From Botrimarina mediterranea (GTDB lineage Bacteria; Planctomycetota; Planctomycetia; Pirellulales; Lacipirellulaceae), in contig NZ_CP036349.1 of NCBI RefSeq assembly GCF_007753265.1, forward strand, positions 558,001 to 622,000: DNA of 64,000 bases, read 5' to 3'. This document shows positions 41,931 to 50,634 of this stretch, in pieces. A program made the translations under genes and the position numbers. The notes under the pieces were generated by a model, which saw nothing but the letters and a program-made list of their open reading frames with translations, made no database searches and was not told the DNA's origin. Positions within the stretch are counted from its first letter, which is position 1. Each line of letters begins with the position of its first letter.

Positions 41931-43193
41931 TCACTTTGAAGCTTCTGCCAACTCGTCGATCCGCCGTTGCAAGAACCGCCGCTCCGGCGCCTGCTTCGCC
42001 AACGCGAGCGCTTGGCGGTACGCGGCCGCGGCTTCGCCATGGCGACCTAATCGACGCAGCAAGTCCGCCCGTGCGGCGTGCGTCAGGTGGTAGTCCACCA
42101 AGTCGCCGCGCTCGACCAGGGAATCGATGATCGCCAGGCCCTGCTCGGCGCCGTCACGCATCGCGACGGCGACGGCGCGGTTCAGCTCAACGATCGGCAG
42201 CGGCTCGCCACGCAGCAGCACGTCGTACAGGGCGACGATCTGCGACCAGTCGGTCGCGGCAGCGCTCGGCGCCGCGGCGTGCACTGCGGAGATCGCCGCC
42301 TGTATCGTGTACGCGCCGAAGCGCCGTGTCGCCAACGCGCGTTCGACGAGTTGGTTTCCCTCTTCGATAAGGGCGGCGTCCCATTGCGAGCGGTCTTGGT
42401 CTTCGAGCAGCACGAGGTCGCCGTTGTCGTCCGTCCGCGCCGCGTGCCGCGACTCGTGCAGCAGCATCAACGCCACGAGGCCGATCACTTCGGGATCGGG
42501 CAGCAACTCCAGCAGCAGTCGGCCGAGACGGATGGCTTCGTGCGACAGCTCCTGGCGGACCGCCGAGTCGCCGTGCGACGCCGAATAACCCTCATTGAAC
42601 ACGAGGTAGATCACGCTCAGCACCGAGTCGATCCGGGCGGGGAGCTCGGCGAGCGTTGGCGCCTCGTAGGGAATCTTCTCGTCGCGGATCTTCGCCTTGC
42701 CACGGACGATCCGCTGCGCGATCGTCGGCGTGGTGGTGAGGAACGCGCTGGCGACTTCCTCGGTGCGCAGCCCGCACACTTCTCGGAGCGTCAGCGCGAC
42801 GCGCGTCTCGGGCGTCAACGCCGGGTGGCAGCAAGTGAAAACCAGCCGCAACTGGTCGTCGTTGAAGCGGGCCTCGTCGAGTTCTTCGGGGTTGAAGCTC
42901 AATTGCTCGAGCTGCTGCGCGATCTCCCCGGCGGCCGCGTCGAAGCGTGTGCGGCGGCGGATCGTGTCGATCGCTTTGAACCGCCCCGTCGAGACGAGCC
43001 ACGCCCGGGGGTTCTTCGGCACGCCCTCGGCGGCCCACTGCGTCATGGCCGACGCGAACGCCTCGTGCATCGCGTCCTCGGCGAGGTCGAAGTCGCCGAG
43101 CAAGCGGATCAGCGTCGCGAAGACCCGCCGCGACTCACGCCGATAGACATCGGCGACCGCGGCTTCGAGGGCGGCGCTGGGGGGGAGGGACAT
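41931..43193 (-). CDS. ECF42 RNA polymerase sigma factor
   Basis: 420 aa from the ATG at 43193. Sigma region 2 (ESRRVFATLIRLLGDFDLAE, DAMHEAFASAMTQWAAEGVP, NPRAWLVSTGRFKAIDTIRR), region 4 (LRLVFTCCHPALTPETRVAL, TLREVCGLRTEEVASAFLTT), then the roughly 220-residue helical, TPR-like extension of the ECF42 (DUF6596) group: VLSVIYLVFNEGYSASHG, ALATRRFGAYTIQAAISAVH, LPIVELNRAVAVAMRDG. ECF42 lacks an anti-sigma factor; the C-terminal extension is needed for its activity. Its neighbours include four DGPF genes, the hallmark target. Confidence 0.95.
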   Translation of the reverse strand: MSLPPSAALEAAVADVYRRESRRVFATLIRLLGDFDLAEDAMHEAFASAMTQWAAEGVPKNPRAWLVSTGRFKAIDTIRRRTRFDAAAGEIAQQLEQLSFNPEELDEARFNDDQLRLVFTCCHPALTPETRVALTLREVCGLRTEEVASAFLTTTPTIAQRIVRGKAKIRDEKIPYEAPTLAELPARIDSVLSVIYLVFNEGYSASHGDSAVRQELSHEAIRLGRLLLELLPDPEVIGLVALMLLHESRHAARTDDNGDLVLLEDQDRSQWDAALIEEGNQLVERALATRRFGAYTIQAAISAVHAAAPSAAATDWSQIVALYDVLLRGEPLPIVELNRAVAVAMRDGAEQGLAIIDSLVERGDLVDYHLTHAARADLLRRLGRHGEAAAAYRQALALAKQAPERRFLQRRIDELAEASK

Positions 43194-43318
43194 GGCGGCC
43201 AGACGCGGGGCGGTTTGGATTGCCCCGAGTTTAAGCCCCCGGCAGCCGCGTCGCCACGAGGGCGAGAGGCTAGATCGATGCCAGCAGTCTGTCACTCTGT
43301 GGTCAGCGGTCACCTCTA

Positions 43319-43401
43319 TAGGAGGCGTCTCTGACGCCGATTACGCGCACCACACCGTGTTCGGCCAGGAGACCGTAATCGGCGTCGGAGACGCCTCCTG
43401 C
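43319..43401. repeat. Double-hairpin repeat, copy F
   Basis: Shorter arm loops: GGCGTC-TCT-GACGCC and GGCGTC-GGA-GACGCC. Between the ECF42 start and the end of the LTD/CotH gene. Confidence 0.83.
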
Positions 43402-43411
43402 AATGAAACTG

Positions 43412-46400
43412 CTAACCAGCCACCGTCTTTCGCCACGCGGCTCTAACGCCAGCCATCGATTCAGGGCGTTCAGCCGTTGTGGCTTCCTCACTCTTCAACG
43501 GCGTAATGTCGGAGCGTTCGGCGTCTCGTGCAGTCATCGCGCTGAGTAGTAGCAGTGCTTGATCGCTCGCCGATTCACTGATTGCAAACGCTTGACGCGT
43601 GACGGGCGCGAAGCGACTGCGAATCGGCGTCGCAGTAATGTTTATTAGCGGCGTGACATCGTCAAAAGTATCCGGCCCTGCTTCGACTGCGAACGCTTCG
43701 TCCGTCGCTGGCGTCACAGGTTCGCCGGTCGCGACTGCGGCTTGCTTGACGAGCGCGACGGTCGGCGGCGTCAGGTTGTCGCGCCAGACGGTGTAGTCGG
43801 CGGCGTCGATGCGGCCGTCGCCGTTGCCGTCGGCGCCCATGAAGGGCGTCACGGTCGCGCCGTAGCTGGTGCGCCACACGAGGTGGTCGGCCTGTTCGAC
43901 GACGCCGTTGCGGTCGTAATCGCCCGGCAGGTCGCCGCTCGCTCCGGGGCTGCCGCCGATCGCAAAGCTCGCACGCCAGTTGGCGGGGTCGTCGTACGGA
44001 TCGTCCGCGACCAGCGCCGGGTCGGCGGCGTCCATGTCGAAAGGCCCAATGTATTCCAGCGAAGGCCCGTCACCGTCCGGCGCCGCGGGCCAGCCTGGGA
44101 GGTTGCTATCGCCGTAGACGAACGACTGGATCAACTCACCAACCGGGCCCCGCAGCGAGATGGTCTCGCCCTCGTTTGCGAGGCTTCCCGAGAACACGCC
44201 CAGCGCCACGTTCGTCACGCCAGGGTAAGCAGCAGCAAACGCGGATTGATCTGCAACGACGACGACCCGCGCGCCCGGCGCAAGCGAACCGCCGGTGAAG
44301 TCGTAGCCCCCTGCTGAAAAGCCTTCCAGCCGGAAGCCGGTGAGGTCGATCGTCTCGGCGCCGAAGTTCAGCAGCTCGATGAACTCGGTCGGATCACCCG
44401 AACCGGGCGGGTTGTACATCACCTCGACAACACGCAACGCCGGCGGATCGGTGAGCGTGAACGTCGCGTCAATCAACGGGCTCCAATCGGCGCCGTTCTT
44501 TACGCGCGCGAGCACTCGCAGTGGCGTCGTGACATCGACAACGATCGGGCCAGCGCCACTCAGAGCCGAAGGGTTCGTCGCGCCGCCGGCGAGCCTTGGG
44601 TCACTGCCGTCGAGGGTGTAGTAAATCTGCGACCCCCCCGGCGAGCCCGAGGGGAGCGAAAGCGTGAGGTCGTAGCCCCCCGTCACGGCGCCGCCGTACT
44701 GGCTCAGCATCGGAGCCGCGAGCGGCACGAGCCAGCCGGCATTCGCAAACTGCGTCAACACCGTCTCGGTGCGGTTAACGAAGAAGTCGGCGATGACGGC
44801 GTTGTTCACCGCCAAGAAGTCGGCCTGCGTGTACGGGTCATTCTCATTGCGGTTGTCGCCCCACCGCGCGGACTCGCCGAGGATCGCCTCGGTGATCTCA
44901 TCGATGCGTGCCTGATAGACCGACTGCGCCGCCGTGTTCGTCAGCACGCCGCCGTTCTGCATCAGCGCCTGCACGCGGTCGGCGAACCGAAGGCGGTATT
45001 CGGTGTTGCCGATGAGGTTCTTGTGGATCGACGTGGGCGCCTCGAAGTCGTCCTTCGTGGTGAGATCGACAAACTGGGTGAACGCGTCTCCGTTGTCGGT
45101 CGTCGGGAAGGCGTGCTCCTGGTCCCAGGCGTGGAAGCGCCAAAGGCCGCCGTTGCGATCGCGCGTGGCGTACCAGTTGTTGTGCGACCAGTCCGCGGCG
45201 TTACCGCCGTAATAGTGCACGATCATGTAGTCGATGTACTGATCGACATCGAGTTGCTGCGTGACGGCGTTGTAGGCCGTGCTACTCGCCGGGTTGTTCT
45301 GCACCGCTTGAGTCGCGTCGAGAAGCGCCGAGAACCGGTCTTCCGCGGCGACGCCGCCCGAGACCCACGTGAACTCGTGGTTCACGTCTTGGTTGGCGTG
45401 CTTGACGACGTCGTAGTCGTCCTTGTCGCCGCCGTAGTACGCGGCCGCAAACGAGTCGTCGGGTCGTTCGTGGAGATTGTAGAGGCCCCAGTACATGCCG
45501 TTGAGGTAGAGATGGACGTACTCGCCATGCGGCGCGCCTTGACCCGACGCTAGGTTCTGGAGGTCGGAGATCGCTTGGTCGGTGACGAATCGAGCGTAGT
45601 CGCGCTGGATCGGGTTGGCGTGGTGCCACGCGTAGTTGAACATCGCGTCGAGGATCAGCGTGTCGAACTCGGTGGTCGCTCCCTCGCCGAAGACCGCGTC
45701 GGCGAAGACTGGGTAGTTCAACTCTGTTGGCCCGTAGGGAAATTTGAACTTCACCTGCATCGACAACTTGTCCGAGTTCCAACGCAGCGTGCTGGAATGG
45801 CCCTGAGTCTCGACGCCCACGTCGGTCTGGAACTGGTCGCCGGCGGAGTTGGGATCGAAGTACTCGAACGACGCGCCGCGTTCGTTCGACGATCCGTGGA
45901 TGTAAATCCCCTGCGGCTGCGGAGCGACGTTGGAACCGGCGGGGAACGTGCCGGGCTGGGGCGTCCCGCCGAAGAGGTCGTCCCAGTTCATCACCAGCGA
46001 AACGGTGGGGATCGACTTCAGGGCATCCTTCAGTGCCGCCTGGTTGCCGTTGACGACATCGGGGTCCATCTCCCAGTCGGACTCGTCATCGAGGTTGTAG
46101 CCCGACGCGTTGTCGGCGTCCCCCTTGTCGTGCCCCCACGTCGCGTAGGGCTGAGTGACATCCGCCGCGCTCTGCTGGAGGACGTCGTCGAGGAAGAGGT
46201 AGGTCTGCGTATCGACGTTCGTTGAGACCCATCCCCCCTTGTAAGCGATGGCGCGTAGCGTGGTCGTGGAAGCGATGTTGATCGGCCCGGTGTAGAGCAC
46301 GCCATTGTTGGGCGTCGGCATACTCCCGTCGGTCGTGTAGCGGATCGACGCGCTGGCCGTAGCGGTGGTGATCTCGACCGGGAACGCCGCGTCGAAGAAG

Positions 46401-47608
46401 CCGCGATCGACCGAGAACTTGGTGTCGGCGACGAAGCCTTCCGCGACGACGCCGTTCACCGCTCCGGGGCTGGGGGTTGGCAGGTAGCCGATGGCCGTGG
46501 CGCCCGTCGCGCGGGTCGTCTTCAGCACCGGCTCGACTAGCAGGTCTTGGCGGTTGGCGTTGTTCGACGAAGAACTCGTGCTGTTCACCACGTGGAACGC
46601 CAACACGTTCGTCCCTTCGATCAGCGACGGCAGGTAAGCCGACAGGTCGAACGAAGCGATATCGAGCGTCTCACCGAGGCGATTCGCGGCGCCTGACGAA
46701 GAGCTCGACCCCATCTGGTTGCCGGCGGAAGAGTCCCACTGCGGCTGCGGCCGGATGAAGTCTTCGGCGAAGTTCGCTCGGGCGATCTCCCGGCCGTTGA
46801 GGTAGGCAATGAAACCGTCGTCGAAGCGCAGGTCGAGCTCCAGCGACGTGAGCTGCGCGGCGCCTTCGACATCGAAATTGAACCGTACGTAAGCCGTCGT
46901 CTGCGTAGTGGACATTTCGCCGGCGGTAAGCGTCCGACCGATGAACGGCGCCAGATTGACGCCGTCCGAGTTGCGGTCGAAGCCGACCGAGCGCGTCCCC
47001 GAGAGCCACGCGGCATCGTTGAAGCCAGGTTCTCGCCAGTGGTCGTCGATCGCGGCGTTCTCGCCCGTCGGCACGTGCGCGCGCAGCGGCGTGCCGACGC
47101 CGATGAGCGTCTCTTGCGGCTGCGTGGTCGGGAGCACGCCGACGCCATAGGCGGCGTCGGGTTCTTGGGCCGGGTAATCGAGATAGGCGTCCACGACCGT
47201 CACGCCGTTGGGCGCCACGAGCAGCACGTCCTCGCCGGCGTTATTGAGCGAGAAGTTGGTGTGCAGTTCGCCGCTCGCTAGGTCCTTACCCGAGGCGAAC
47301 ACCACCAGCCGCTCACCGGCCGCCAGTGTGACGCCGGCGGGGATCTGCCACTTGGCGGGCGTTACCGCGTCGTCGGACAGGTAGTAGCCGCCGAGGTCGA
47401 CGACGCTGGCGCCGGTGTTAGCGATCTCGATCCAGTCCTGCCGCTGGCCGTCGAGGTCGCGGATGCCGCTTTCGTTGTCGGCGACGAACTCCGATAGCAC
47501 CACCGCCATCAGGTGACGGGGTTCGAGCGTCTCGACTCGCGGCTGAAAGCTGCGGAGAGCGGATCGTCGCGGCGCCTTGATGAGCCGCGGGGAGCAAGGC
47601 AGTCGCAT
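43412..47608 (-). CDS. Giant secreted CotH/lamin-tail protein with dockerin
   Basis: 1398 aa from the ATG at 47608. N-terminus has the planctomycete LEPRHLMA sorting-type motif (RVETLEPRHLMA). Then lamin tail domain (LTD) 1 (VVLSEFVADNESGIRDLDGQ), a galactose-binding-like sandwich (WREPGFNDAAWLSGTRSVGF), a chitobiase-type beta-sandwich (IRYTTDGSMPTPNNG), a CotH kinase-like domain (about 530-890: EYVHLYLNGMYWGLYNLHER), a second LTD (LRVVEVMYNPPGSGDPTEFI), and a dockerin type I pair (DYDRNGVVEQADHLVWR, DGNGDGRIDAADYTVWRDNL). Likely cell surface or matrix protein. Confidence 0.95.
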   Translation of the reverse strand: MRLPCSPRLIKAPRRSALRSFQPRVETLEPRHLMAVVLSEFVADNESGIRDLDGQRQDWIEIANTGASVVDLGGYYLSDDAVTPAKWQIPAGVTLAAGERLVVFASGKDLASGELHTNFSLNNAGEDVLLVAPNGVTVVDAYLDYPAQEPDAAYGVGVLPTTQPQETLIGVGTPLRAHVPTGENAAIDDHWREPGFNDAAWLSGTRSVGFDRNSDGVNLAPFIGRTLTAGEMSTTQTTAYVRFNFDVEGAAQLTSLELDLRFDDGFIAYLNGREIARANFAEDFIRPQPQWDSSAGNQMGSSSSSGAANRLGETLDIASFDLSAYLPSLIEGTNVLAFHVVNSTSSSSNNANRQDLLVEPVLKTTRATGATAIGYLPTPSPGAVNGVVAEGFVADTKFSVDRGFFDAAFPVEITTATASASIRYTTDGSMPTPNNGVLYTGPINIASTTTLRAIAYKGGWVSTNVDTQTYLFLDDVLQQSAADVTQPYATWGHDKGDADNASGYNLDDESDWEMDPDVVNGNQAALKDALKSIPTVSLVMNWDDLFGGTPQPGTFPAGSNVAPQPQGIYIHGSSNERGASFEYFDPNSAGDQFQTDVGVETQGHSSTLRWNSDKLSMQVKFKFPYGPTELNYPVFADAVFGEGATTEFDTLILDAMFNYAWHHANPIQRDYARFVTDQAISDLQNLASGQGAPHGEYVHLYLNGMYWGLYNLHERPDDSFAAAYYGGDKDDYDVVKHANQDVNHEFTWVSGGVAAEDRFSALLDATQAVQNNPASSTAYNAVTQQLDVDQYIDYMIVHYYGGNAADWSHNNWYATRDRNGGLWRFHAWDQEHAFPTTDNGDAFTQFVDLTTKDDFEAPTSIHKNLIGNTEYRLRFADRVQALMQNGGVLTNTAAQSVYQARIDEITEAILGESARWGDNRNENDPYTQADFLAVNNAVIADFFVNRTETVLTQFANAGWLVPLAAPMLSQYGGAVTGGYDLTLSLPSGSPGGSQIYYTLDGSDPRLAGGATNPSALSGAGPIVVDVTTPLRVLARVKNGADWSPLIDATFTLTDPPALRVVEVMYNPPGSGDPTEFIELLNFGAETIDLTGFRLEGFSAGGYDFTGGSLAPGARVVVVADQSAFAAAYPGVTNVALGVFSGSLANEGETISLRGPVGELIQSFVYGDSNLPGWPAAPDGDGPSLEYIGPFDMDAADPALVADDPYDDPANWRASFAIGGSPGASGDLPGDYDRNGVVEQADHLVWRTSYGATVTPFMGADGNGDGRIDAADYTVWRDNLTPPTVALVKQAAVATGEPVTPATDEAFAVEAGPDTFDDVTPLINITATPIRSRFAPVTRQAFAISESASDQALLLLSAMTARDAERSDITPLKSEEATTAERPESMAGVRAAWRKTVAG

Positions 47609-47785
47609 TGCGAGAAGAGCGTCGGTGGGTGCGGAAGAGGACTCGGGGCAGACGGCCCCGGCGCGCCAGGTAGCCTTGGAGAACAAGGCTCCGATTCCAA
47701 TCTAATCGCCCGCTCCGGCCGTGACCCGCCCCCCGCCGCCCCGTTTTGAGTCGCTCTATCCATTTAGCCCTCAGTCCCTATCTAT

Positions 47786-47814
47786 TTAGCCCCCGGTCAA
47801 TGACCGGGGGCTAA
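47786..47814. terminator. TTAGCCCCCGGTCA palindrome, copy with A centre
   Basis: 29-base palindrome beginning 20 bases after the CMD stop (minus strand); a degenerate half copy lies at about 47764-47776. Consistent with a terminator for the CMD transcript. Confidence 0.6.
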
Positions 47815-47833
47815 ATAGACTTTTCCCATTCGT

Positions 47834-48298
47834 TCAATGCGTCGCGCCCTCCGGTTGGTAATCCCCCGGCGTCTTCCGCGAGCCGATGCTGATGCGGTTC
47901 CAGGTGTTGATTGCCGCGATTACCCACAGAAGGTCCTCGAGTTCTTGAGCGTCGAAATGTTCGTGGGCGCGCTCGATTGCCGCTTCGGGCGCCGGCTTGT
48001 CGGCGAGACGCGTCAGCTCTTCGGCGAGTAGAAGTCCCGCCCGTTCGCGCTCGCTGTAGTACGGGCACTCACGCCAGGCCGGCAGGCTGTAGAGCCGCTG
48101 CTCGGTCTCGCCTGCCGCGCGGGCGTCCTTCCAGTGCATGTCGATGCAGAACGCGCAGCCGTTGATCTGCGAGACACGTTGTTTGATCAGCTCACGCAGC
48201 GAGAGCTCGATGCGGCCCTTGCCGATCGCGCGCTCGAGGCTGAGCATGCCGCGGTAGGCGTCGCTGGGCGCCGGGGCGGTTGTGGTGGTGGCGCTCAT
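47834..48298 (-). CDS. Carboxymuconolactone decarboxylase family protein (AhpD-like)
   Basis: 154 aa from the ATG at 48298, with AAGGAG nine bases upstream. LRELIKQRVSQINGCAFCID, MHWKDARAAGETEQRLYSLP, then ERERAGLLLAEELTRL. The CXXC (CAFC) and following His match AhpD-like peroxidatic chemistry. This is the standard partner of ECF41 sigma factors, and the gene has an exact ECF41 promoter in front. Likely protects against an oxidant or electrophile. Confidence 0.95.
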   Translation of the reverse strand: MSATTTTAPAPSDAYRGMLSLERAIGKGRIELSLRELIKQRVSQINGCAFCIDMHWKDARAAGETEQRLYSLPAWRECPYYSERERAGLLLAEELTRLADKPAPEAAIERAHEHFDAQELEDLLWVIAAINTWNRISIGSRKTPGDYQPEGATH

Positions 48299-48364
48299 CT
48301 CTCTTCTCCTTGTTCCATCGGTTGATGTCCTCTCACGGGAAAAGTCCCGCATTTCAACAACAAG

Positions 48365-48391
48365 GACGATCGAGCGGCCCGGCCTGTGACA
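48365..48391 (-). promoter_or_regulatory. Predicted ECF41-dependent promoter
   Basis: Minus strand: TGTCACA (48385-48391), exactly 16 bases, CGTC (48365-48368). This is the published-type ECF41 consensus, 67 bases before the CMD start codon. Seven plus four exact bases at the correct spacing, in front of the expected target gene. Confidence 0.9.
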
Positions 48392-48415
48392 GGCGGGAGA
48401 AAAATCCATCGGATT

Positions 48416-48499
48416 GTAGGAGGCGTCTCCAGACGCCGATTTCGCGCACCATGCCATTGCGGAATGGATACCGTAATCGGCGTCGGAGACGCCTCCTAC
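48416..48499. repeat. Double-hairpin repeat, copy G
   Basis: Left arm GGCGTCT-CC-AGACGCC, right arm GGCGTC-GGA-GACGCC, outer GTAGGAG/CTCCTAC. Between the ECF41 gene's stop and the CMD promoter. Confidence 0.85.
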
Positions 48500-48514
48500 A
48501 GATTGCGCGCGGGA

Positions 48515-49363
48515 TCAATCGATCTGCACCAGCGACCAACGCGTCAACTTGTCCGGGTTGACGGTGATGTAGATGGCTTTCACGCACTGTTCGATGCGGA
48601 GCGAGAGCACGATCGCGACGGCGCCCTCCTGTAAGAAAACGACGCCCGGCTCGCCGTTGACCATCGTCGATCGCATCTCGAGGTTTGGCTGCTTCTTGTG
48701 GAAGACGCCGGCCAAGAATTTGGCGGCCCGCTCGGCGCCCTGGATCACGACCCGCGCAGCCGTCACCTTGCCGCCACCGTCGGAGTGGATCTCGACGTCG
48801 GGCGCCAGCAGTTGTTCCACGAGCTTCACGTCGCCCGATCGGCACGCCGCCATAAATCGCTCGGTGAGCCCCTCGGCCTCCTTCGGATCGGGACGGAACC
48901 GCGGCGCCGCGTCGCCGAGCCGCGTCTTCGCGCGGCTGACGATCTGGCGAGCGTTCGCTTCGGACTTGCCGAGGACGTCGGCGATCTCGGCGTACTCGTA
49001 GTCGAAGACCGTCCGCAAAACGAACGCCGCCCGCTCGGTCGGCGACAAGCGTTCGAGCATCAGCAGGAAGCCCAGGCTCAGCGACTCTTCAAGCGCTTGG
49101 CTACGACCGCCCGTCGAAGTGTCGATCGGTTCGGGTACCCACGGGCCGATGTAAGTCTGGCGACGCTTGGCGGCGCGCAGCTGGTCGATGCACCGGTGCG
49201 TGGTCGCTCTAACGAGGAACCCTTCCGGTGAGGCGACCTCCGCCGTGTTGTGCAGGCGCAAGAACGCGTCTTGCACGGCGTCCTCGGCGTCGACGACGCT
49301 CCCCAGCATCCGGTAGGCCACCGACATCAGGCGGGGCCGGAGTTCTTGCAGGGCGTCGGACAT
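48515..49363 (-). CDS. ECF41 RNA polymerase sigma factor with SnoaL-like domain
   Basis: 282 aa from the ATG at 49363 (a TTG at 49381 adds six residues). Sigma2: LRPRLMSVAYRMLGSVVDAE, DAVQDAFLRLHN; linker YIGPWVPEP, the ECF41 WLPEP-type signature; sigma4: RLSPTERAAFVLRTVFDYEY, IADVLGKSEANARQIVSRAK. C-terminal SnoaL-like domain (about 165-275) with the group's DGGGK box and NPDKL end. No anti-sigma factor: the fused domain controls activity. Lies upstream of its presumed target, the CMD gene. Confidence 0.96.
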   Translation of the reverse strand: MSDALQELRPRLMSVAYRMLGSVVDAEDAVQDAFLRLHNTAEVASPEGFLVRATTHRCIDQLRAAKRRQTYIGPWVPEPIDTSTGGRSQALEESLSLGFLLMLERLSPTERAAFVLRTVFDYEYAEIADVLGKSEANARQIVSRAKTRLGDAAPRFRPDPKEAEGLTERFMAACRSGDVKLVEQLLAPDVEIHSDGGGKVTAARVVIQGAERAAKFLAGVFHKKQPNLEMRSTMVNGEPGVVFLQEGAVAIVLSLRIEQCVKAIYITVNPDKLTRWSLVQID

Positions 49364-49454
49364 CGCGGGCGTGCCAGCCAACGGAGCAGGGATTTAACGC
49401 CCCGTTATACCCGTCCCTAGCGACGTCGAGCGACCCGCCTCGCCTCCCACCGAT

Positions 49455-50486
49455 CTAGACCGCGAAGCCGTGCTGCTTGCGGTGGTACGGCCCATCGAAC
49501 TCTTTGGAGGTCTTGAACAGTTCGTAACGGCCGTCGGCGGCGACGTCCTTGGTCTTCGCCAGGATCGCCGATTGCTCGTCGGCCGACAGCGGCTTGAAGT
49601 GGCGAGCCACTTTGAGTGCCTGATCGAGGTCGCGGTCGTTGAGCATGCCGGTCACGACCGAGGCGACGGGTTGCGACAGCGCGAAGTGGAGGCACTCCTC
49701 GCCCGTCACGACGCCCGAGCGGGGCAGCTTGCCGTTGCCGCCCCCCATGCACTTCATGCCGATGACGCCCGTGCCGACTTTGTTGCACTCGGTCGCAACC
49801 TTGTGCAGGAAGCTGCGGAAGTGGTAGTCGCAGACGTTGATCGGCATCTGGGCGGACGCCCACTGCTGCGGCTTGCCCAGCATCTTGAGGTGGATGCTGG
49901 GGTCCTTGTGGCCGGTGAAGCCGATATGCTTCACCTTGCCGGCCTGCTGGGCTTCGAGGGCGGCGCGGATGCCTCCCTTGTCGAAGACCCAGTCGGGGTC
50001 GTTGTCGTAGACCATCTCGTGGAACTGCCACAGGTCGATGTGGTCGGTCCGCAGCCGCTTGAGGCTTTCGTCGAGTTGCTTTTTCGCGCCCTCATAATCG
50101 CGGTCGCAGACCTTGGTCATGAGGAACACCCGATCGCGGCGGTCCTCGATCCCCTTGCCCATCAGCTCTTCGCTGTAGCCCTCGTGGTAGTCCCAGGCGT
50201 TGTCGAGGAAGGTGACGCCTTCGTCGATCGCGCGGTGCATCAGACGGATGGCGTCGTCTTCGTCCTTCTTGCCGACCTGCCCGATGTGATGGCCGCCGAG
50301 CGAAACGATCGACACTTCCGCGCCGCTCTTGCCAAGCGGCCGCTTCGGGACGCCTGCGCCCGTATCGCGCTGCTGGGCGAAGACGTCGTCGGCCATCGCT
50401 AGGATCGCCCCGGTGGCGAGGCTCGTCTTAACGCCCAGCTTCAAGAACTCGCGGCGGTCGCTAGCGGAATCAAATGGCGAGGGCAT
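49455..50486 (-). CDS. Aldo/keto reductase with Tat-type signal
   Basis: 343 aa. N-terminal Tat-like signal SASDRREFLKLGVKTSLATG, then ADDVFAQQ. The AKR barrel follows: RPLGKSGAEVSIVSLGGHHI, GVTFLDNAWDYHEG (catalytic D, Y), VFLMTKVCDRDYE (catalytic K), RLRTDHIDLWQFHEM (catalytic H), and GVIGMKCMGGGN. All four AKR active-site residues are visible. Probably exported folded, NADPH-dependent or with another donor; substrate unknown. Confidence 0.93.
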   Translation of the reverse strand: MPSPFDSASDRREFLKLGVKTSLATGAILAMADDVFAQQRDTGAGVPKRPLGKSGAEVSIVSLGGHHIGQVGKKDEDDAIRLMHRAIDEGVTFLDNAWDYHEGYSEELMGKGIEDRRDRVFLMTKVCDRDYEGAKKQLDESLKRLRTDHIDLWQFHEMVYDNDPDWVFDKGGIRAALEAQQAGKVKHIGFTGHKDPSIHLKMLGKPQQWASAQMPINVCDYHFRSFLHKVATECNKVGTGVIGMKCMGGGNGKLPRSGVVTGEECLHFALSQPVASVVTGMLNDRDLDQALKVARHFKPLSADEQSAILAKTKDVAADGRYELFKTSKEFDGPYHRKQHGFAV

Positions 50487-50634
50487 CGCGGGGCTCCATT
50501 GAAGACGTAGGGCGAAGCAAAACGCCTGACCGCCGCCGAGACAGCCCGGCGGGCAAGCGGCCTGATCGTACGCGCAGCAGCCACTGGCGGCCGCGTAAAG
50601 CGTTCTTGACGGGGTTGGGGCAAACCCCGCGCCG

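Noticed and set aside
42078-43334. 418-codon + strand frame opposite the ECF42 sigma gene
   Set aside because: Full overlap with a well-supported sigma factor; translation is low-complexity Arg/Gly/Val with no family features.
3285-48499. CRISPR array interpretation of the repeats
   Set aside because: Copies are dispersed singly over 45 kb with palindromic centres, not tandem repeats with uniform spacers, and no cas genes are present.
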